Notes: generated by a model not told the origin, from the letters alone. 64,000 bases of DNA from Flavobacterium pectinovorum (GCF_006438875.1 NZ_RCZH01000019.1:1-64000), one strand, 5' to 3'. Positions 26,626-35,319 are shown, counted from the stretch's first letter. A program made the numbers and translations.

Positions 26626-27042
26626 TTATGATTTTGTTTTAGCAAATAATTTTATTGCCAGATATGCCATTGGAATATAAGCAAAAACTAAATCTACAAT
26701 TGTAAACCAAAGTGGAGAAGGCAAGGTGTAAGTGTTTACAATACCACCTATTAAAAAGAAACCGCCAATTACGAATGCGAGTTTTGTTTTATGCGTTGAA
26801 GCAATTAAAACGGTAGCTATTGTACCGGCAAAAGTTCCGATAGCGTGTGCTAAAAATGGAAAGAGAAAGTTTTTTGGTTCAAATAGGGGCAGAGCAGTTT
26901 TTAAGCCTTCTGCTGTGGAAATGTCAATACCATTCGGAGCCGGAATAATAGAGATACCCAGTAAAAGAATGAACATATTTACAATACATCCCACAAAAAG
27001 GCCAATAATAACGGCCAGAACATTTTTAAAAATCGGATTCAT
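26626..27042 (-). CDS. Small multi-pass membrane protein of unknown function
   Basis: A 138-residue protein with about four hydrophobic helices (VLAVIIGLFVGCIVNMFILL; PFLAHAIGTFAGTIATVL; LAFVIGGFFLIGGIVN; WFTIVDLVFAYIPMAYLAI). The first loop contains PNGIDISTAEGLKTALPLF. No enzyme motif is seen. Similar small membrane proteins are common in Bacteroidota without known function. It sits between the racemase (36 nt) and the AraC regulator (66 nt), all on the same strand and perhaps one operon with the NmrA and SRPBCC genes. Confidence 0.72.
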   Translation of the reverse strand: MNPIFKNVLAVIIGLFVGCIVNMFILLLGISIIPAPNGIDISTAEGLKTALPLFEPKNFLFPFLAHAIGTFAGTIATVLIASTHKTKLAFVIGGFFLIGGIVNTYTLPSPLWFTIVDLVFAYIPMAYLAIKLFAKTKS

Positions 27043-27108
27043 TTCTTTCGTTTAATGGTAACGAATTTATGAAATTTAAAACTTGTATTTGTTGAAACGA
27101 GGTTTTAA

Positions 27109-28023
27109 TTAATTAAAAGATTGCCTAAATTCTAAAGGCGAAACATTTGTCTTTGTTTTAAACAATTTGCTAAAGGATTGCTGATGTTCAAAACCCAGTT
27201 CAAACGCAATTTCACTGATCGATAAGTCAGTTGTCGACAGTTTTTCTTTGGCTTTTTCGATTAATTTATCATGAATGTGTTGTTGCGTGCTTTGACCTGT
27301 AAGCTGTTTTAATAAACTGCTTAGATAATTTGGCGAAACATTAAGGTTTTCGGCAACATATTGAACTGTAGGTAATCCATTTTTTGATAAAGAATCGTCT
27401 ACAAAATAATCTTCTAATAATTTCTCTAAACGTTCCAAAATCTTATGATTGCTTATTTTTCTGGTGATGAATTGTCGGTTGTAAAATCGTTCAGAATAGG
27501 TCAGTAACAATTCGATTTGGGCAATAATCACGTCCTGACTGAATTTATCAATATTGGATTGATATTCGTGCTGAATGTTTTTGATGATACCAATAATCAT
27601 TTTTTCTTCTTTATCCGAAAGATGTAAAGCTTCATAAACGCAATATCCAAAATACTCGTATTGTTTTATTTTCTTGGCAAGAGGCGTATTCCACAAAAAA
27701 TCAGGATGGACCAATAAGGACCATCCTGTATGCTGAAGTTCTGCATTTCCTTCTATAGAAAAAACCTGACCCGGCGCAATAAATAGCAAAACACCTTCAT
27801 TAAAATCATATTCCTGCTGACCATATCGCATAGTCGCATTTGCATGTCGTTTTAATGCAATCGAATAAAAATCAAGCATCAGACTTTTTGGTTCCGCTTC
27901 GTTCAGATGTTTAAGATCTTCAAAGTTATAAACGCTCACTAGAGGATGTTCAGGCTTTGGCAAATCTCTAAATTCATGAAATTCGCTGATACTTTTAATA
28001 CGATGAGGTTGGTGATTTGCCAT
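27109..28023 (-). CDS. AraC-family transcriptional regulator
   Basis: A 304-residue regulator. The N-terminal ~170 residues form a cupin-like sensory domain (YDFNEGVLLFIAPGQVFSIEG is its core), and the C-terminal ~100 residues carry two helix-turn-helix motifs, including VQYVAENLNVSPNYLSSLLK and the recognition end ISEIAFELGFEHQQSFSKLF. It lies 12 nt from the NmrA-like gene, with which it is probably co-transcribed and which it might control. The inducer is not known. Such AraC–SDR pairs often answer to electrophiles or quinones. Confidence 0.9.
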   Translation of the reverse strand: MANHQPHRIKSISEFHEFRDLPKPEHPLVSVYNFEDLKHLNEAEPKSLMLDFYSIALKRHANATMRYGQQEYDFNEGVLLFIAPGQVFSIEGNAELQHTGWSLLVHPDFLWNTPLAKKIKQYEYFGYCVYEALHLSDKEEKMIIGIIKNIQHEYQSNIDKFSQDVIIAQIELLLTYSERFYNRQFITRKISNHKILERLEKLLEDYFVDDSLSKNGLPTVQYVAENLNVSPNYLSSLLKQLTGQSTQQHIHDKLIEKAKEKLSTTDLSISEIAFELGFEHQQSFSKLFKTKTNVSPLEFRQSFN

Positions 28024-28035
28024 GCTGTAAGTTAC

Positions 28036-28932
28036 TTAATTTTGATTGTATAAAACAGCAAATTCTTTTGCATATTCTGCCAGTTTTGTTTTTCCCATTA
28101 CGGCAGGTCTGTTTTGGAAATAATCTTCGGCAAGTAAACCGTTATAAAGTCCGGCATACATTTCGACCAAACCGGCGGCAATTTTTGGCTGCATTCCAAC
28201 TTTTACCAAACCGTCCAGAGTTTCCTGATCTGTTGTTAAAACCCATTTTAAATCTGGTTTTCCAATCGCGTTTCCTATAATTTGAGCTGTTTCATAACCT
28301 GTTAATTCCTCGCTTCCTACATAACGAATTTTTTTTCCGTCAAGCGGAGTTGTGATTTCGTCTGCAATAGCTTCGGCGATATCATTTGGAGAAACCCATG
28401 GAATCATTCTGTCTGCGCCATAATTTGCAGCAATAAAACCGTGATTTTTTATAACCGGAATATAGGCCAACAAATTATAAAAGAATGAGGTTGGACGCAT
28501 AAAAGTAATCGCAACATCTGAAAGTTTATTCAAAACACTTTCAATCTCATTATAACGCTGAATTATTCCTGAATTTTTCTCTAAATGAGCACCAACACTA
28601 CTTAGAAATACAACACGTTTTACACCTGAATTCGTAATTGCTTCTGCATAATTGTTTCCTATTTTGCGTGTAAAAGCATCTAAATCCATAGTAGGATCAA
28701 AATAGTTGGCTCGAGGAATCATGCAATAAACGGCATCTGCGCCTGTAAAAGTCTGCGTTAGAAACGCTGCATCTTCTACAGATCCAATTGCTGCTTTTGC
28801 GCCTAAAGTTTCAATTTCTTTTTGTTTTCCGGAATCGCTGGTAATTATCGTAACCTGATGTCCTTTTTGTGCCAATTCTGTTGCCAATGGCTTGCTGATG
28901 TTCCCTAAAGAACCTGTAATTATAATTTTCAT
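28036..28932 (-). CDS. NmrA-like NAD(P)-binding protein
   Basis: I start at the methionine encoded at 28930-28932 (MKIIITGSLGN), giving 298 residues; it begins exactly at the Rossmann strand, and the 15 codons upstream look non-coding. The N-terminal dinucleotide-binding motif GSLGNISKP and the later VVFLSSVGAH match the atypical SDR (NmrA/QOR2) group, whose members sense or reduce quinones with NAD(P)H. The classical YxxxK is not apparent, as is usual for NmrA proteins. It sits with an AraC regulator (12 nt) and an SRPBCC protein upstream (93 nt). Confidence 0.85.
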   Translation of the reverse strand: MKIIITGSLGNISKPLATELAQKGHQVTIITSDSGKQKEIETLGAKAAIGSVEDAAFLTQTFTGADAVYCMIPRANYFDPTMDLDAFTRKIGNNYAEAITNSGVKRVVFLSSVGAHLEKNSGIIQRYNEIESVLNKLSDVAITFMRPTSFFYNLLAYIPVIKNHGFIAANYGADRMIPWVSPNDIAEAIADEITTPLDGKKIRYVGSEELTGYETAQIIGNAIGKPDLKWVLTTDQETLDGLVKVGMQPKIAAGLVEMYAGLYNGLLAEDYFQNRPAVMGKTKLAEYAKEFAVLYNQN

Positions 28933-29025
28933 AATTGTATTGTTTTGTTGGTACAAAGTTGCGTAACAACAAAACAATAGCTTTAGCCAAATCTACGATT
29001 GTCGTAGTCTAAAATAGGAACAAGA

Positions 29026-29511
29026 CTATTTTGCCGATAATTTCTTTTCATTTTCTGTCTGGGGTTTTCCGTCTGCATTAGGTTCACCTTTTCCTGTTGT
29101 AATTAGCTTTTTTAAACTATTTTGAATGTAGTTTGTCCAGGCGCCTCTGCAAATTTCGAAACATTCGTATTCCGGAACCAAGCCAACATGTGTAAAACAA
29201 AGTTCGGTTTTACCGTCTTTTTGAGAGATCTCAAAAGTAGGTTTTGTACCGGTCCATTCGGTTTCATCTTTGGTCATTTTAAAATAATTATCTTCAACGA
29301 ACCAAACGATTTTCTGATTCGGAATCACTTCGATTAATTTTACTTTACAGCGATGTATATCTTCATAATGATAGTTGAATTCGTCATTAAGTTTAGCCGT
29401 AGAACCTTCAATTTGCTCTGACCACCAACCGCGAACATTCGTAACAGCGTTAAAAACTTCCTGAGGAGATTGGTCAACGATTAGAGTTGTCGTAAAATCT
29501 GATGCACTCAT
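29026..29511 (-). CDS. SRPBCC domain-containing protein (AHSA1 type)
   Basis: A 161-residue START-like domain protein. It has the opening strand FTTTLIVDQSPQEVFNAVTN, then RGWWSEQIEG, the strand CKVKLIEVIPNQKIVWFV, the KTELCFTHVGLV strand and the long helix NYIQNSLKKLI. The last 20 residues are charged and probably disordered. The ligand is unknown. A TAAATTTG promoter element lies just upstream, so it probably heads the run SRPBCC–NmrA–AraC–membrane protein–racemase–NTF2 on the minus strand; the operon is inferred from spacing. Confidence 0.83.
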   Translation of the reverse strand: MSASDFTTTLIVDQSPQEVFNAVTNVRGWWSEQIEGSTAKLNDEFNYHYEDIHRCKVKLIEVIPNQKIVWFVEDNYFKMTKDETEWTGTKPTFEISQKDGKTELCFTHVGLVPEYECFEICRGAWTNYIQNSLKKLITTGKGEPNADGKPQTENEKKLSAK

Positions 29512-29539
29512 AATTAATTGTTTTTAGAGATTAGTACAA

Positions 29540-29547
29540 CAAATTTA
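29540..29547 (-). promoter_or_regulatory. Bacteroidota -7 promoter element
   Basis: On the minus strand this reads TAAATTTG, an exact TAnnTTTG match 28 nt before the SRPBCC start. No -33 TTTG at 19-21 nt was seen. Confidence 0.5.
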
Positions 29548-29687
29548 CGATCTAATTATCAATATGTTAGGGTGTTAAGCTGACAATTGTAAGGGGGATT
29601 TAGGACAGAATTAGGATTTTAGATTTCTGACTTTAGATTTTAGATTGTTGGACTCAATCTTGTCAGAAATGACAAAAAATGCGTTAT

Positions 29688-29720
29688 AAACCTAACAGGT
29701 TTTCAAAACCTGTTAGGTTT
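29688..29720. repeat. Perfect palindrome, CCTAACAGG class
   Basis: AAACCTAACAGGTTTT pairs perfectly with AAAACCTGTTAGGTTT around a single C. It lies between the SRPBCC gene start and the quinone reductase stop. Two more copies of the 27-nt core are at 47252-47278 and 47313-47339. Confidence 0.9.
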
Positions 29721-29787
29721 GTCGTTGTAAAACTGTTAATCACAAATCATGCTTAAATTCTTCGTCCAAAGTTCATCTGACGATTTT

Positions 29788-30387
29788 TTATTTTTCAAAG
29801 TAATTTTTAATTTTCTCTGCAAGGGCATCAACTTGAGAAAAATGTTTTTCTATCACTTTCTCCAATTCCAAAGTTCCGCCCAAAATCAGCATTTCTTTAT
29901 TTTCAAATCGTTTTCCAAGGCGATCTTCGAGCATAATGGTTTGCATGCTTTGCGCCATTTCTATTTCTTCGAGAAACTCGTTTGGATGTCCCGCAGTACA
30001 GATTACAATCCCAACCGGAATTGTTTTTATTTTTCTCGAAGTTTCATTTTGTCCGTAAGCATATCCAACGGAGTAAACACGATCAAACCAACCTTTTAGT
30101 TTTGCCGGACAATCGCTCCACCAAACCGGATATAGAAAAATAATACAATCGGCTTTTTCGATTTTTTCTTGTTCTGCTAAAACATCGCTGGAAATTGGGA
30201 GATCTGTTTTTGCAAATCCCTCTCTTTCGTATTCTTCTTCAGACATGTCGCTCTGAAAATTCATCGCATATAAATCAGAGATTTCAACGTTCCAGTTTTG
30301 TTTCGCCAAGACGGATTTCAGATGTTCTAAAACCTGAAAAGTATATGACTTTTTGCTTGGATGACAATAAACGATTAAAATATTCAT
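29788..30387 (-). CDS. NAD(P)H-dependent flavin quinone reductase, NQO/MdaB-like
   Basis: A 199-residue flavodoxin-fold oxidoreductase that reduces quinones with NAD(P)H by two electrons, using bound FMN or FAD. Family features are the opening NILIVYCHPSKKSYT, the helix KADCIIFLYPVWWSDCPAKLKGWFDR that carries the flavin-binding P-W-W pattern, and the VGIVICTAGHP strand. The C-terminal half is typical of Flavodoxin_2 proteins. It would protect against quinone or electrophile stress, as do the neighbouring NmrA and SRPBCC genes, though it is separated by a palindrome. Confidence 0.88.
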   Translation of the reverse strand: MNILIVYCHPSKKSYTFQVLEHLKSVLAKQNWNVEISDLYAMNFQSDMSEEEYEREGFAKTDLPISSDVLAEQEKIEKADCIIFLYPVWWSDCPAKLKGWFDRVYSVGYAYGQNETSRKIKTIPVGIVICTAGHPNEFLEEIEMAQSMQTIMLEDRLGKRFENKEMLILGGTLELEKVIEKHFSQVDALAEKIKNYFEK

Positions 30388-30525
30388 ATGTATGTTTTAA
30401 ATTTAAAAGTACATCAAACTAATAAAGAGGTTTTTAAGTACCTTAAACGATTATTGAATTCAACAAAAATAAGAGATTTTATTTTTTTAAGGAGCAGAAA
30501 AAATAATTTCATCAAGAACACTTGT

Positions 30526-30590
30526 CCCGATTGAAACGATATCCTTTTTCCCGCTAAAGAAGCAGGAAAAAGGATATCGTTTCAATCGGG
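30526..30590. repeat. Perfect 26-bp inverted repeat, GATATCCTTTTTCC type
   Basis: Arms at 30526-30551 and 30565-30590 are perfectly complementary over 26 bases (starting CCCGATTGAAACGATATCC) with a 13-nt loop. It is a very stable hairpin in the 270-base gap between the quinone reductase start and a membrane protein stop. A related sequence, GATAGAGGCGGTATCCTTTT, lies at 33660-33679. Confidence 0.9.
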
Positions 30591-30657
30591 GCTATTTCAG
30601 AAATCTATCATTTACAAAACCTTTGATTTTGCAGCTTAAAAAGAAATTCTATTTTTC

Positions 30658-31248
30658 TTAATTGGCTTTTATCAGGAGTAATTTTCTGCCTTCGTTAATC
30701 ATTCTCACACCATATGAAATCGTTGCAATTGCACAACCCAAACTAACCACAACGTTTGCAAGATTGACAGTCGTTGTTTTTTGCGTTATCAAATAAATAC
30801 CGATAAAAGCGAATAGGCAAGTCCAGGTTCCCATATAATAATCGAAAGTTCGGTTGAAAATTTTTGCTAACGGAAAAAAGTGTAAACCCACAGCTAATGC
30901 AAAAAACGAAATAAACAATTCGTCATGATTGATGTTCATCAAAACATTCTTGGCAATAAGTATTCCCAAACCTTCTAAACCAAAGATGATTAAGAACCAT
31001 TTTTCTTTACTTTTTTCTTCGGCAGTTTTTTCTTCGAAACTATCAGTCAATGTCTTTTGTACTTTGGTAAACGTAAAATAAAAGTACAAAAAAGCTGTAA
31101 TGATAAAGCCTAAGAGAACTCCAATAAGTCTGTAATCTTTATTTTCCAGATAATATTCCGCTATAAAAGTCCAAATTATGGTGTTAATAATCATGAAGAA
31201 TAAGCCTCCAATTGGTTTATCGATGTCTTTTTTGGTAATTGGTTTCAT
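30658..31248 (-). CDS. Multi-pass membrane protein of unknown function
   Basis: A 196-residue protein with about six hydrophobic helices, including GGLFFMIINTIIWTFIAEYY, LIGVLLGFIITAFLYFYF, WFLIIFGLEGLGILI, and a last one VVVSLGCAIATISYGVRM. A charged loop follows helix 2 (KVQKTLTDSFEEKTAEEKSKEK). No catalytic motif is visible. The protein is present without clear partners; the neighbouring TPR gene ends 70 nt upstream of its start. Function unknown. Confidence 0.72.
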   Translation of the reverse strand: MKPITKKDIDKPIGGLFFMIINTIIWTFIAEYYLENKDYRLIGVLLGFIITAFLYFYFTFTKVQKTLTDSFEEKTAEEKSKEKWFLIIFGLEGLGILIAKNVLMNINHDELFISFFALAVGLHFFPLAKIFNRTFDYYMGTWTCLFAFIGIYLITQKTTTVNLANVVVSLGCAIATISYGVRMINEGRKLLLIKAN

Positions 31249-31317
31249 TTTGGTTACTGTTGGTTTTAAATGATATTTTTTTAATATATAGGAAAAATTT
31301 ATATTTCGTAAAATATT

Positions 31318-31890
31318 TTAAATAGAATCTTTGAAAGTTGGACGTTTAATTTCTTTTGATATTACTGCATTTATTTTATTTTGAATATTTTTATTAATGC
31401 TATCGTTTGGTTCCAATTTTACTGCTTTTTCAATTATTTCCTTCGCAATTTCATCTTCTCCTGCAATTAATAAATTCATTGCATGATTTCCCATTAAGGC
31501 AAAATTATTAGGACTTCTTTGCAATGCTTCGTTAGAATATTCAATTGCTTTGTCAATTAAATTTAGATCCATAGCAACCAAAGAAGCTTCTTGTGGAAGA
31601 TTATAATTTTCTTTTTCAATCTCTAACGCTTTTTCAAAATATAACAATGCTTTTTCATATTCACCAAAACGTTGATATATTTTACCAATAAAAAATAAAC
31701 TTGGAAAATGCTCAGGGAAAATAGCCAAAGCATTCTCAAAATGGCGTATAGATTTTTTAGCTCTCCTCTTTTCAAAAAAACCGATTTTTTTTGGTCTGTA
31801 ATTTTCTAAAATTACAATTCCTTCCATTTTTTTTATGGCAACTTCATAATTATAATTGAACTGATTTGCTTCTTGTTCGGTTAATTCCAT
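31318..31890 (-). CDS. Tetratricopeptide-repeat protein
   Basis: A 190-residue cytoplasmic protein with three to four TPR units in tandem: one around IRHFENALAIFPEHFPSLFFIG, one around EKALLYFEKALEIEKENYNL, one around DKAIEYSNEALQRSPNNFALMG, and a last around DEIAKEIIEKAVKLEPND. TPRs make protein-protein contacts. No other domain is present. Partner unknown. Neighbours are a membrane protein downstream and a GNAT enzyme upstream. Confidence 0.85.
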   Translation of the reverse strand: MELTEQEANQFNYNYEVAIKKMEGIVILENYRPKKIGFFEKRRAKKSIRHFENALAIFPEHFPSLFFIGKIYQRFGEYEKALLYFEKALEIEKENYNLPQEASLVAMDLNLIDKAIEYSNEALQRSPNNFALMGNHAMNLLIAGEDEIAKEIIEKAVKLEPNDSINKNIQNKINAVISKEIKRPTFKDSI

Positions 31891-31938
31891 ATTTGTTATT
31901 GTGTAATTTATAATATTATTTTAGAGTTGAAATATTAA

Positions 31939-32376
31939 TTATAATCCTTTTAATAATTCAAATAATATATATCCGCCATGCTCTGATTGCCCTCTTTCTA
32001 CTGCGAAGAAACCTTTTTTTAGGTAAAATTCAACTGCTTTTGTGTTATTTTCGAGGCATTTTAAAGTAATTGGAAGTTTGGTTTTCTTAATCGCGGCTTT
32101 TAATAATTGAGATCCAACGCCTTTTCCCTGATGGTTTTGATCAATATACAAATGATGAATAAAATTATCCTTCATCCAGATCGAAATAAAACCTACAGGA
32201 ATTTCATTAAGAATAGCAACCAAGATAAGTTCTCCTTTTGTATAGCGGTCAAAATCTTTTAGTTGAAATTCTAAAGGATCAAGCCAATAAAAGGTATTTT
32301 GGCGTTCTTTTAAAAATAAATTTCTTAAAGTATCGTAATCACTTTTTCTAATCGATACTATTTTTATTTGATGCAA
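31939..32376 (-). CDS. GNAT family N-acetyltransferase
   Basis: A 145-residue acetyltransferase. The acetyl-CoA P-loop NHQGKGVGSQLL has the expected G-K-G-V-G, preceded by the strand VGFISIWMKDNFIHHLYI and followed by the end block AVEFYLKKGFFAVERGQ. Its length and layout suggest a small-molecule or amino-acid acetyltransferase, but the substrate is not visible. It starts 9 nt from the DUF4919 gene stop, so the two are co-transcribed. Confidence 0.88.
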   Translation of the reverse strand: MHQIKIVSIRKSDYDTLRNLFLKERQNTFYWLDPLEFQLKDFDRYTKGELILVAILNEIPVGFISIWMKDNFIHHLYIDQNHQGKGVGSQLLKAAIKKTKLPITLKCLENNTKAVEFYLKKGFFAVERGQSEHGGYILFELLKGL

Positions 32377-32385
32377 AGGAATTAT

Positions 32386-33066
32386 CTATTTTAGGGATTT
32401 TGATTCATTTTCGAGCATTTTTTCGATATTAAAGAAAATGCCATCTACGTTATATTTGCCTTTTTCGAAACTTAAATAATCGCAATTGCCAACGAGAGAT
32501 TGCGATTTAGATTCGATTTCGAAAACATTTAGCAATACATATTCGTGTTCGACTAGTATAACATGAAAACCAGTTTCGCATTTTTTTCCATCTCCGGTAG
32601 AAAAAATAGCATTCATGATGTTATGGAATTTTAAGGACGTCATATCAGATGATTTGTCATCTCCTTTTAAATGATAAACATAGGTAAGAAAATTGAGTTG
32701 TCTTAAATCAAAAGGAAAATCACTTAAAGAATGATTGGCAAGTTTTATGATTTCGTCATAATCCTGTGGTTCGAGTTTTTGCTTGCTATAAAATTCACGA
32801 AGTTTTAATTCGTCTGGTGATTTCCAGAAAGCATTGTACTTAGGCTGAAAAACATAGCCCAGATATAAATGCTGATAATCATCTGTGGTCAAAAGTGTAT
32901 CGTTACTAACAAATCGTTCCATTAATTTTGGATAATAAAAGGGAGATTTTTTGTCTTTTATCTCTTTTTCTATGGTTTTATAATTCGGGATTTTAAAATT
33001 ATCTTCTTGTGAAAAAGATGTGATCGTTATTAATAATAGAGTTAGGAGTAAAATTTTTCTAATCAT
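32386..33066 (-). CDS. DUF4919 family protein, exported
   Basis: A 226-residue protein of DUF4919. A signal peptide (about 1-19, ending TSFSQ) leads into the family's conserved stretches: NYKTIEKEIKDKKSPFYYP, LMERFVSNDTLLTTDDYQHLY, GYVFQPKYNAF, a helical region ending in SLKFHNIMNAIFSTGDGK, and HVILVEHEYVLLNVFEI. The family's role is not established; it is found in Bacteroidota envelopes. It heads a pair with the GNAT gene 9 nt downstream. There is no lipobox, so it should be periplasmic. Confidence 0.82.
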   Translation of the reverse strand: MIRKILLLTLLLITITSFSQEDNFKIPNYKTIEKEIKDKKSPFYYPKLMERFVSNDTLLTTDDYQHLYLGYVFQPKYNAFWKSPDELKLREFYSKQKLEPQDYDEIIKLANHSLSDFPFDLRQLNFLTYVYHLKGDDKSSDMTSLKFHNIMNAIFSTGDGKKCETGFHVILVEHEYVLLNVFEIESKSQSLVGNCDYLSFEKGKYNVDGIFFNIEKMLENESKSLK

Positions 33067-33140
33067 GGTTTGTGGTTTAGATTTTGACTGAAATAATACG
33101 TATTATCGAAGTTAGAAGGATTTTTGTCTTTAGTCTTTTG

Positions 33141-33530
33141 TTATTTTAATCTTTCTAATACTCCTTTGCGTTTTACGATGTTTTTATAATCCCATTGTAT
33201 TTCTATTGCTTTTTTGAGCCAGAGTTTTAAGTCTTCATTGTTTATTTGTTCGGGAGCTGTATAACGGATTTCTGAAGCTTTGAAAGAGCCTTCATTTGCA
33301 AGTTTTTCTTCGTCAAAGGATTGTCCGCTCCAGAATAATAATCGAATACAATTTTTGAGTTTACTGTAACCTACAATTGGATTTCCGTCCAAAAACCAAA
33401 CCGGATGTGCGTGCCAAATTTTGTTTTCGGCATCAGGCAGGTTTTCGTTGATTATAATTGCTAAATGATCGCAGATTTCCTTGTCTGAGCTACTTTGCGA
33501 ATTATTATATTCTCGTATAGTAGGATTCAT
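33141..33530 (-). CDS. DUF1801 domain-containing protein
   Basis: A 129-residue DUF1801 protein. It shows ICDHLAIIINENLPDAENKIWH, the central HPVWFLDGNPIVGYSKLKNCI, and the LLFWSGQSFDE strand followed by a helical C-terminus WLKKAIEIQWDY. The core is closest to the group with a WHxxPVW motif, which differs from the other two DUF1801 proteins in the window. Function uncertain. It is solitary, with a repeat block upstream. Confidence 0.8.
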   Translation of the reverse strand: MNPTIREYNNSQSSSDKEICDHLAIIINENLPDAENKIWHAHPVWFLDGNPIVGYSKLKNCIRLLFWSGQSFDEEKLANEGSFKASEIRYTAPEQINNEDLKLWLKKAIEIQWDYKNIVKRKGVLERLK

Positions 33531-33643
33531 GATAATTGATTTGAATAATTAGCTTTTAACATGATTTTGAAAAGGTATTCTAATAGCTAAAATAGTCTTT
33601 TTTATTAAGAAAGTTTAATCTAAAAAGAGATTGTTTTTGTAGA

Positions 33644-33735
33644 AACGGCTCGCGTGAAGGATAGAGGCGGTATCCTTTTGTGAAGTGGAACGGAATAAAA
33701 GATATAGCCGAAAGCCTGACCCGGAGGGACACGCC
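33644..33735. repeat. Intergenic repeat with GGCTCGCGTGAAGGATAGAG core
   Basis: A GC-richer stretch of about 90 bases (GGCTCGCGTGAAGGATAGAG ... CCCGGAGGGACACGCCC) in an AT-rich spacer. Its GATAGAGGCGGTATCC part is related to one arm of the 30526-30590 palindrome. No ORF or RNA gene was recognised. It fills the gap between the DUF1801 and arginase-like genes with the terminator at 33746. Confidence 0.6.
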
Positions 33736-33745
33736 CAAATAAAAA

Positions 33746-33775
33746 AAATCCGACTTGCTTTCACAAATCGGATTT
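33746..33775 (-). terminator. Terminator hairpin of the arginase-like gene (ATCCGACTTG family)
   Basis: AAATCCGA (33746-33753) pairs with TCGGATTT (33768-33775), loop CTTGCTTTCACAAA. On the minus strand the stem is followed by an A/T-rich tract with eight Ts, 30 nt past the arginase-like stop. It belongs to a family of near-identical hairpins. Confidence 0.75.
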
Positions 33776-33805
33776 GATATTTTATGTTGAATCTTGTTAT
33801 TAAAT

Positions 33806-34705
33806 TTAATTAGTAAACGAGATAAAAGTACGGGTAATATTGGTTACAAAATCTTTTGTGTATTGACCTGTTGGATCTAAATCCGGATCAAGAATTGTTA
33901 TTTCCAATCCGCTTAGTTTTTTACTTTGAAATAAATAGGAGGTAAGTTCGTTAAACTCCTCATAAGTCAAACCATCCGGCGTTCGACTGTCTACACATGG
34001 CATTATAGAATCGTTGAGAACATCGACGTCTATATGAAGCCAGAAACCATCGAGATTTTTGTTTTCAACTTCAGAAAGGAATGATTTTATACAATTTATA
34101 ATGCCTTGTTTTCGTAATTCGTGAAGGCTTATATAGGTCGCTGAAGAATTTCTGATTTCATCTTCGTATTCATCATCATATTCGCGATTGCCTACACACC
34201 AGAGATTTTCTTCTTTTATATAAGGAGATAAATTAAGAATATTGGTTAGTTTTTCAGGTCCGTTTCCGGTTACAATAGACGCTGCCATTCCGCCAATTCC
34301 GCCAGTTTCGGATAGGGAAACATCCATGAAATCAGTGTGTCCGTCAAGATAAAATAAGCCGTAATTGCCTTTTTGCTTTAACGCAATTGCAGGGCCTAAA
34401 AGAATGCTGCAATCACCGCCAAGTACAAAAGGAAACTTGTTTTGACTCAATAAATTATTAATTAAATAAGCTTGTTCTCGGGCATAATCGACTAATGAAT
34501 TTGCGTTGAGAATTTGCGTTTCGGTATCTCTAATATTGGAATATTTAGGAGGATCGAGTCTTAGAATGTTTTTGGGATCAATAGCTTTATGCAAATTATG
34601 TTTCCATAACCAATCTGGTAATTTTTTTACTCCGGGTTCTTTTCCGGATTGAGGTTCTTTTAAACCTAAATTAGATGGAAATTCAACAATGCATATTTCT
34701 TTCAT
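33806..34705 (-). CDS. Arginase/agmatinase family hydrolase
   Basis: A 299-residue binuclear manganese ureohydrolase. The three metal-binding signatures are present: LGGDCS (GGDxS, equivalent to GGDH), LDGHTDFMD (DxHxD) and the last, HIDVDVLND, in place of the usual SxDxDxxDP. It is closer to the branch annotated as arginase family than to well-characterised arginases, so the substrate could be arginine, agmatine or formiminoglutamate. It has its own terminator and is not in a pathway cluster here. An ornithine aminotransferase at 56413 could use ornithine if this is a true arginase; that link is speculation. Confidence 0.88.
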   Translation of the reverse strand: MKEICIVEFPSNLGLKEPQSGKEPGVKKLPDWLWKHNLHKAIDPKNILRLDPPKYSNIRDTETQILNANSLVDYAREQAYLINNLLSQNKFPFVLGGDCSILLGPAIALKQKGNYGLFYLDGHTDFMDVSLSETGGIGGMAASIVTGNGPEKLTNILNLSPYIKEENLWCVGNREYDDEYEDEIRNSSATYISLHELRKQGIINCIKSFLSEVENKNLDGFWLHIDVDVLNDSIMPCVDSRTPDGLTYEEFNELTSYLFQSKKLSGLEITILDPDLDPTGQYTKDFVTNITRTFISFTN

Positions 34706-34797
34706 GACTTCTTATTTAGTTATAAAGTTATTAAAATATGATTTACATCTAAGTAAAAAAGAACTGACTTTTATAAAGGAAATAATCTCTTGTGTTT

Positions 34798-35289
34798 TTA
34801 TTCTAAATTTTTGATTAACTGATGTGTACCATCCAATAAGCCTTTGTAGTAATCTCCTTTTTTTAATTCTGGAATTATATAAGCAGATACAATATCTTTT
34901 ATTTCCTGATCGCTCATTTTCGTAGTTCTTTTGTCGGTTCCCTGAACTCTAATTTGTCTTAATTGTTTGCTAATCACAATTAAAACGGATGTGTCTATTT
35001 TTAAATTAGACATTAAATATTTGTCTAATTCTAACGAATAATCGGCCAGATCAGCATATGGAGTAATTGAAGAGGTTGTTACAATCACGATTTTATTTTT
35101 ACTTTTTGTTTCGCTTGATTTTAAAAAATCGTTTAAAGTCTTGACCTGATCTGAAGTAAGAATTTTTTCGAAATCATTTACATAATTGTATGATTTTGCA
35201 AAAATAGTTGAAGATTCGGTTTTTGCTTGTGCAAGTAAGTTGTGGGATAAAAAAAGGGAAATGGCTAAAAAGAGCACTATTTTTTTCAT
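34798..35289 (-). CDS. TPM-domain protein, exported
   Basis: A 163-residue protein with a TPM domain (TPM_phosphatase) behind a signal peptide (1-20, ending LLAQ). Recognisable parts are YNYVNDFEKILTSDQVKTLN... with the preceding SYNYVNDFE, the strand KNKIVIVTTSSITP, and TSVLIVISKQLRQIRVQG, all of which match the domain core. In other Bacteroidota the domain is joined to a membrane helix and glycine-rich tail, which are absent here, so this is a short form. Proposed roles are in membrane protein turnover; the function is not firmly known. A -7 element lies upstream. Confidence 0.83.
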   Translation of the reverse strand: MKKIVLFLAISLFLSHNLLAQAKTESSTIFAKSYNYVNDFEKILTSDQVKTLNDFLKSSETKSKNKIVIVTTSSITPYADLADYSLELDKYLMSNLKIDTSVLIVISKQLRQIRVQGTDKRTTKMSDQEIKDIVSAYIIPELKKGDYYKGLLDGTHQLIKNLE

Positions 35290-35311
35290 GGCAGATTTGT
35301 TTTGGGCGTTG

Positions 35312-35319
35312 CAAAATTA
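35312..35319 (-). promoter_or_regulatory. Bacteroidota -7 promoter element for the TPM gene
   Basis: On the minus strand this reads TAATTTTG, an exact TAnnTTTG match 23 nt before the TPM-protein ATG. No -33 TTTG at the usual spacing was noted. Confidence 0.5.

Noticed and set aside
33644..33735. Possible structured RNA or riboswitch
   Set aside because: It is GC-rich but resembles a dispersed intergenic repeat and lies downstream, not upstream, of its neighbouring genes; no known riboswitch core was recognised.
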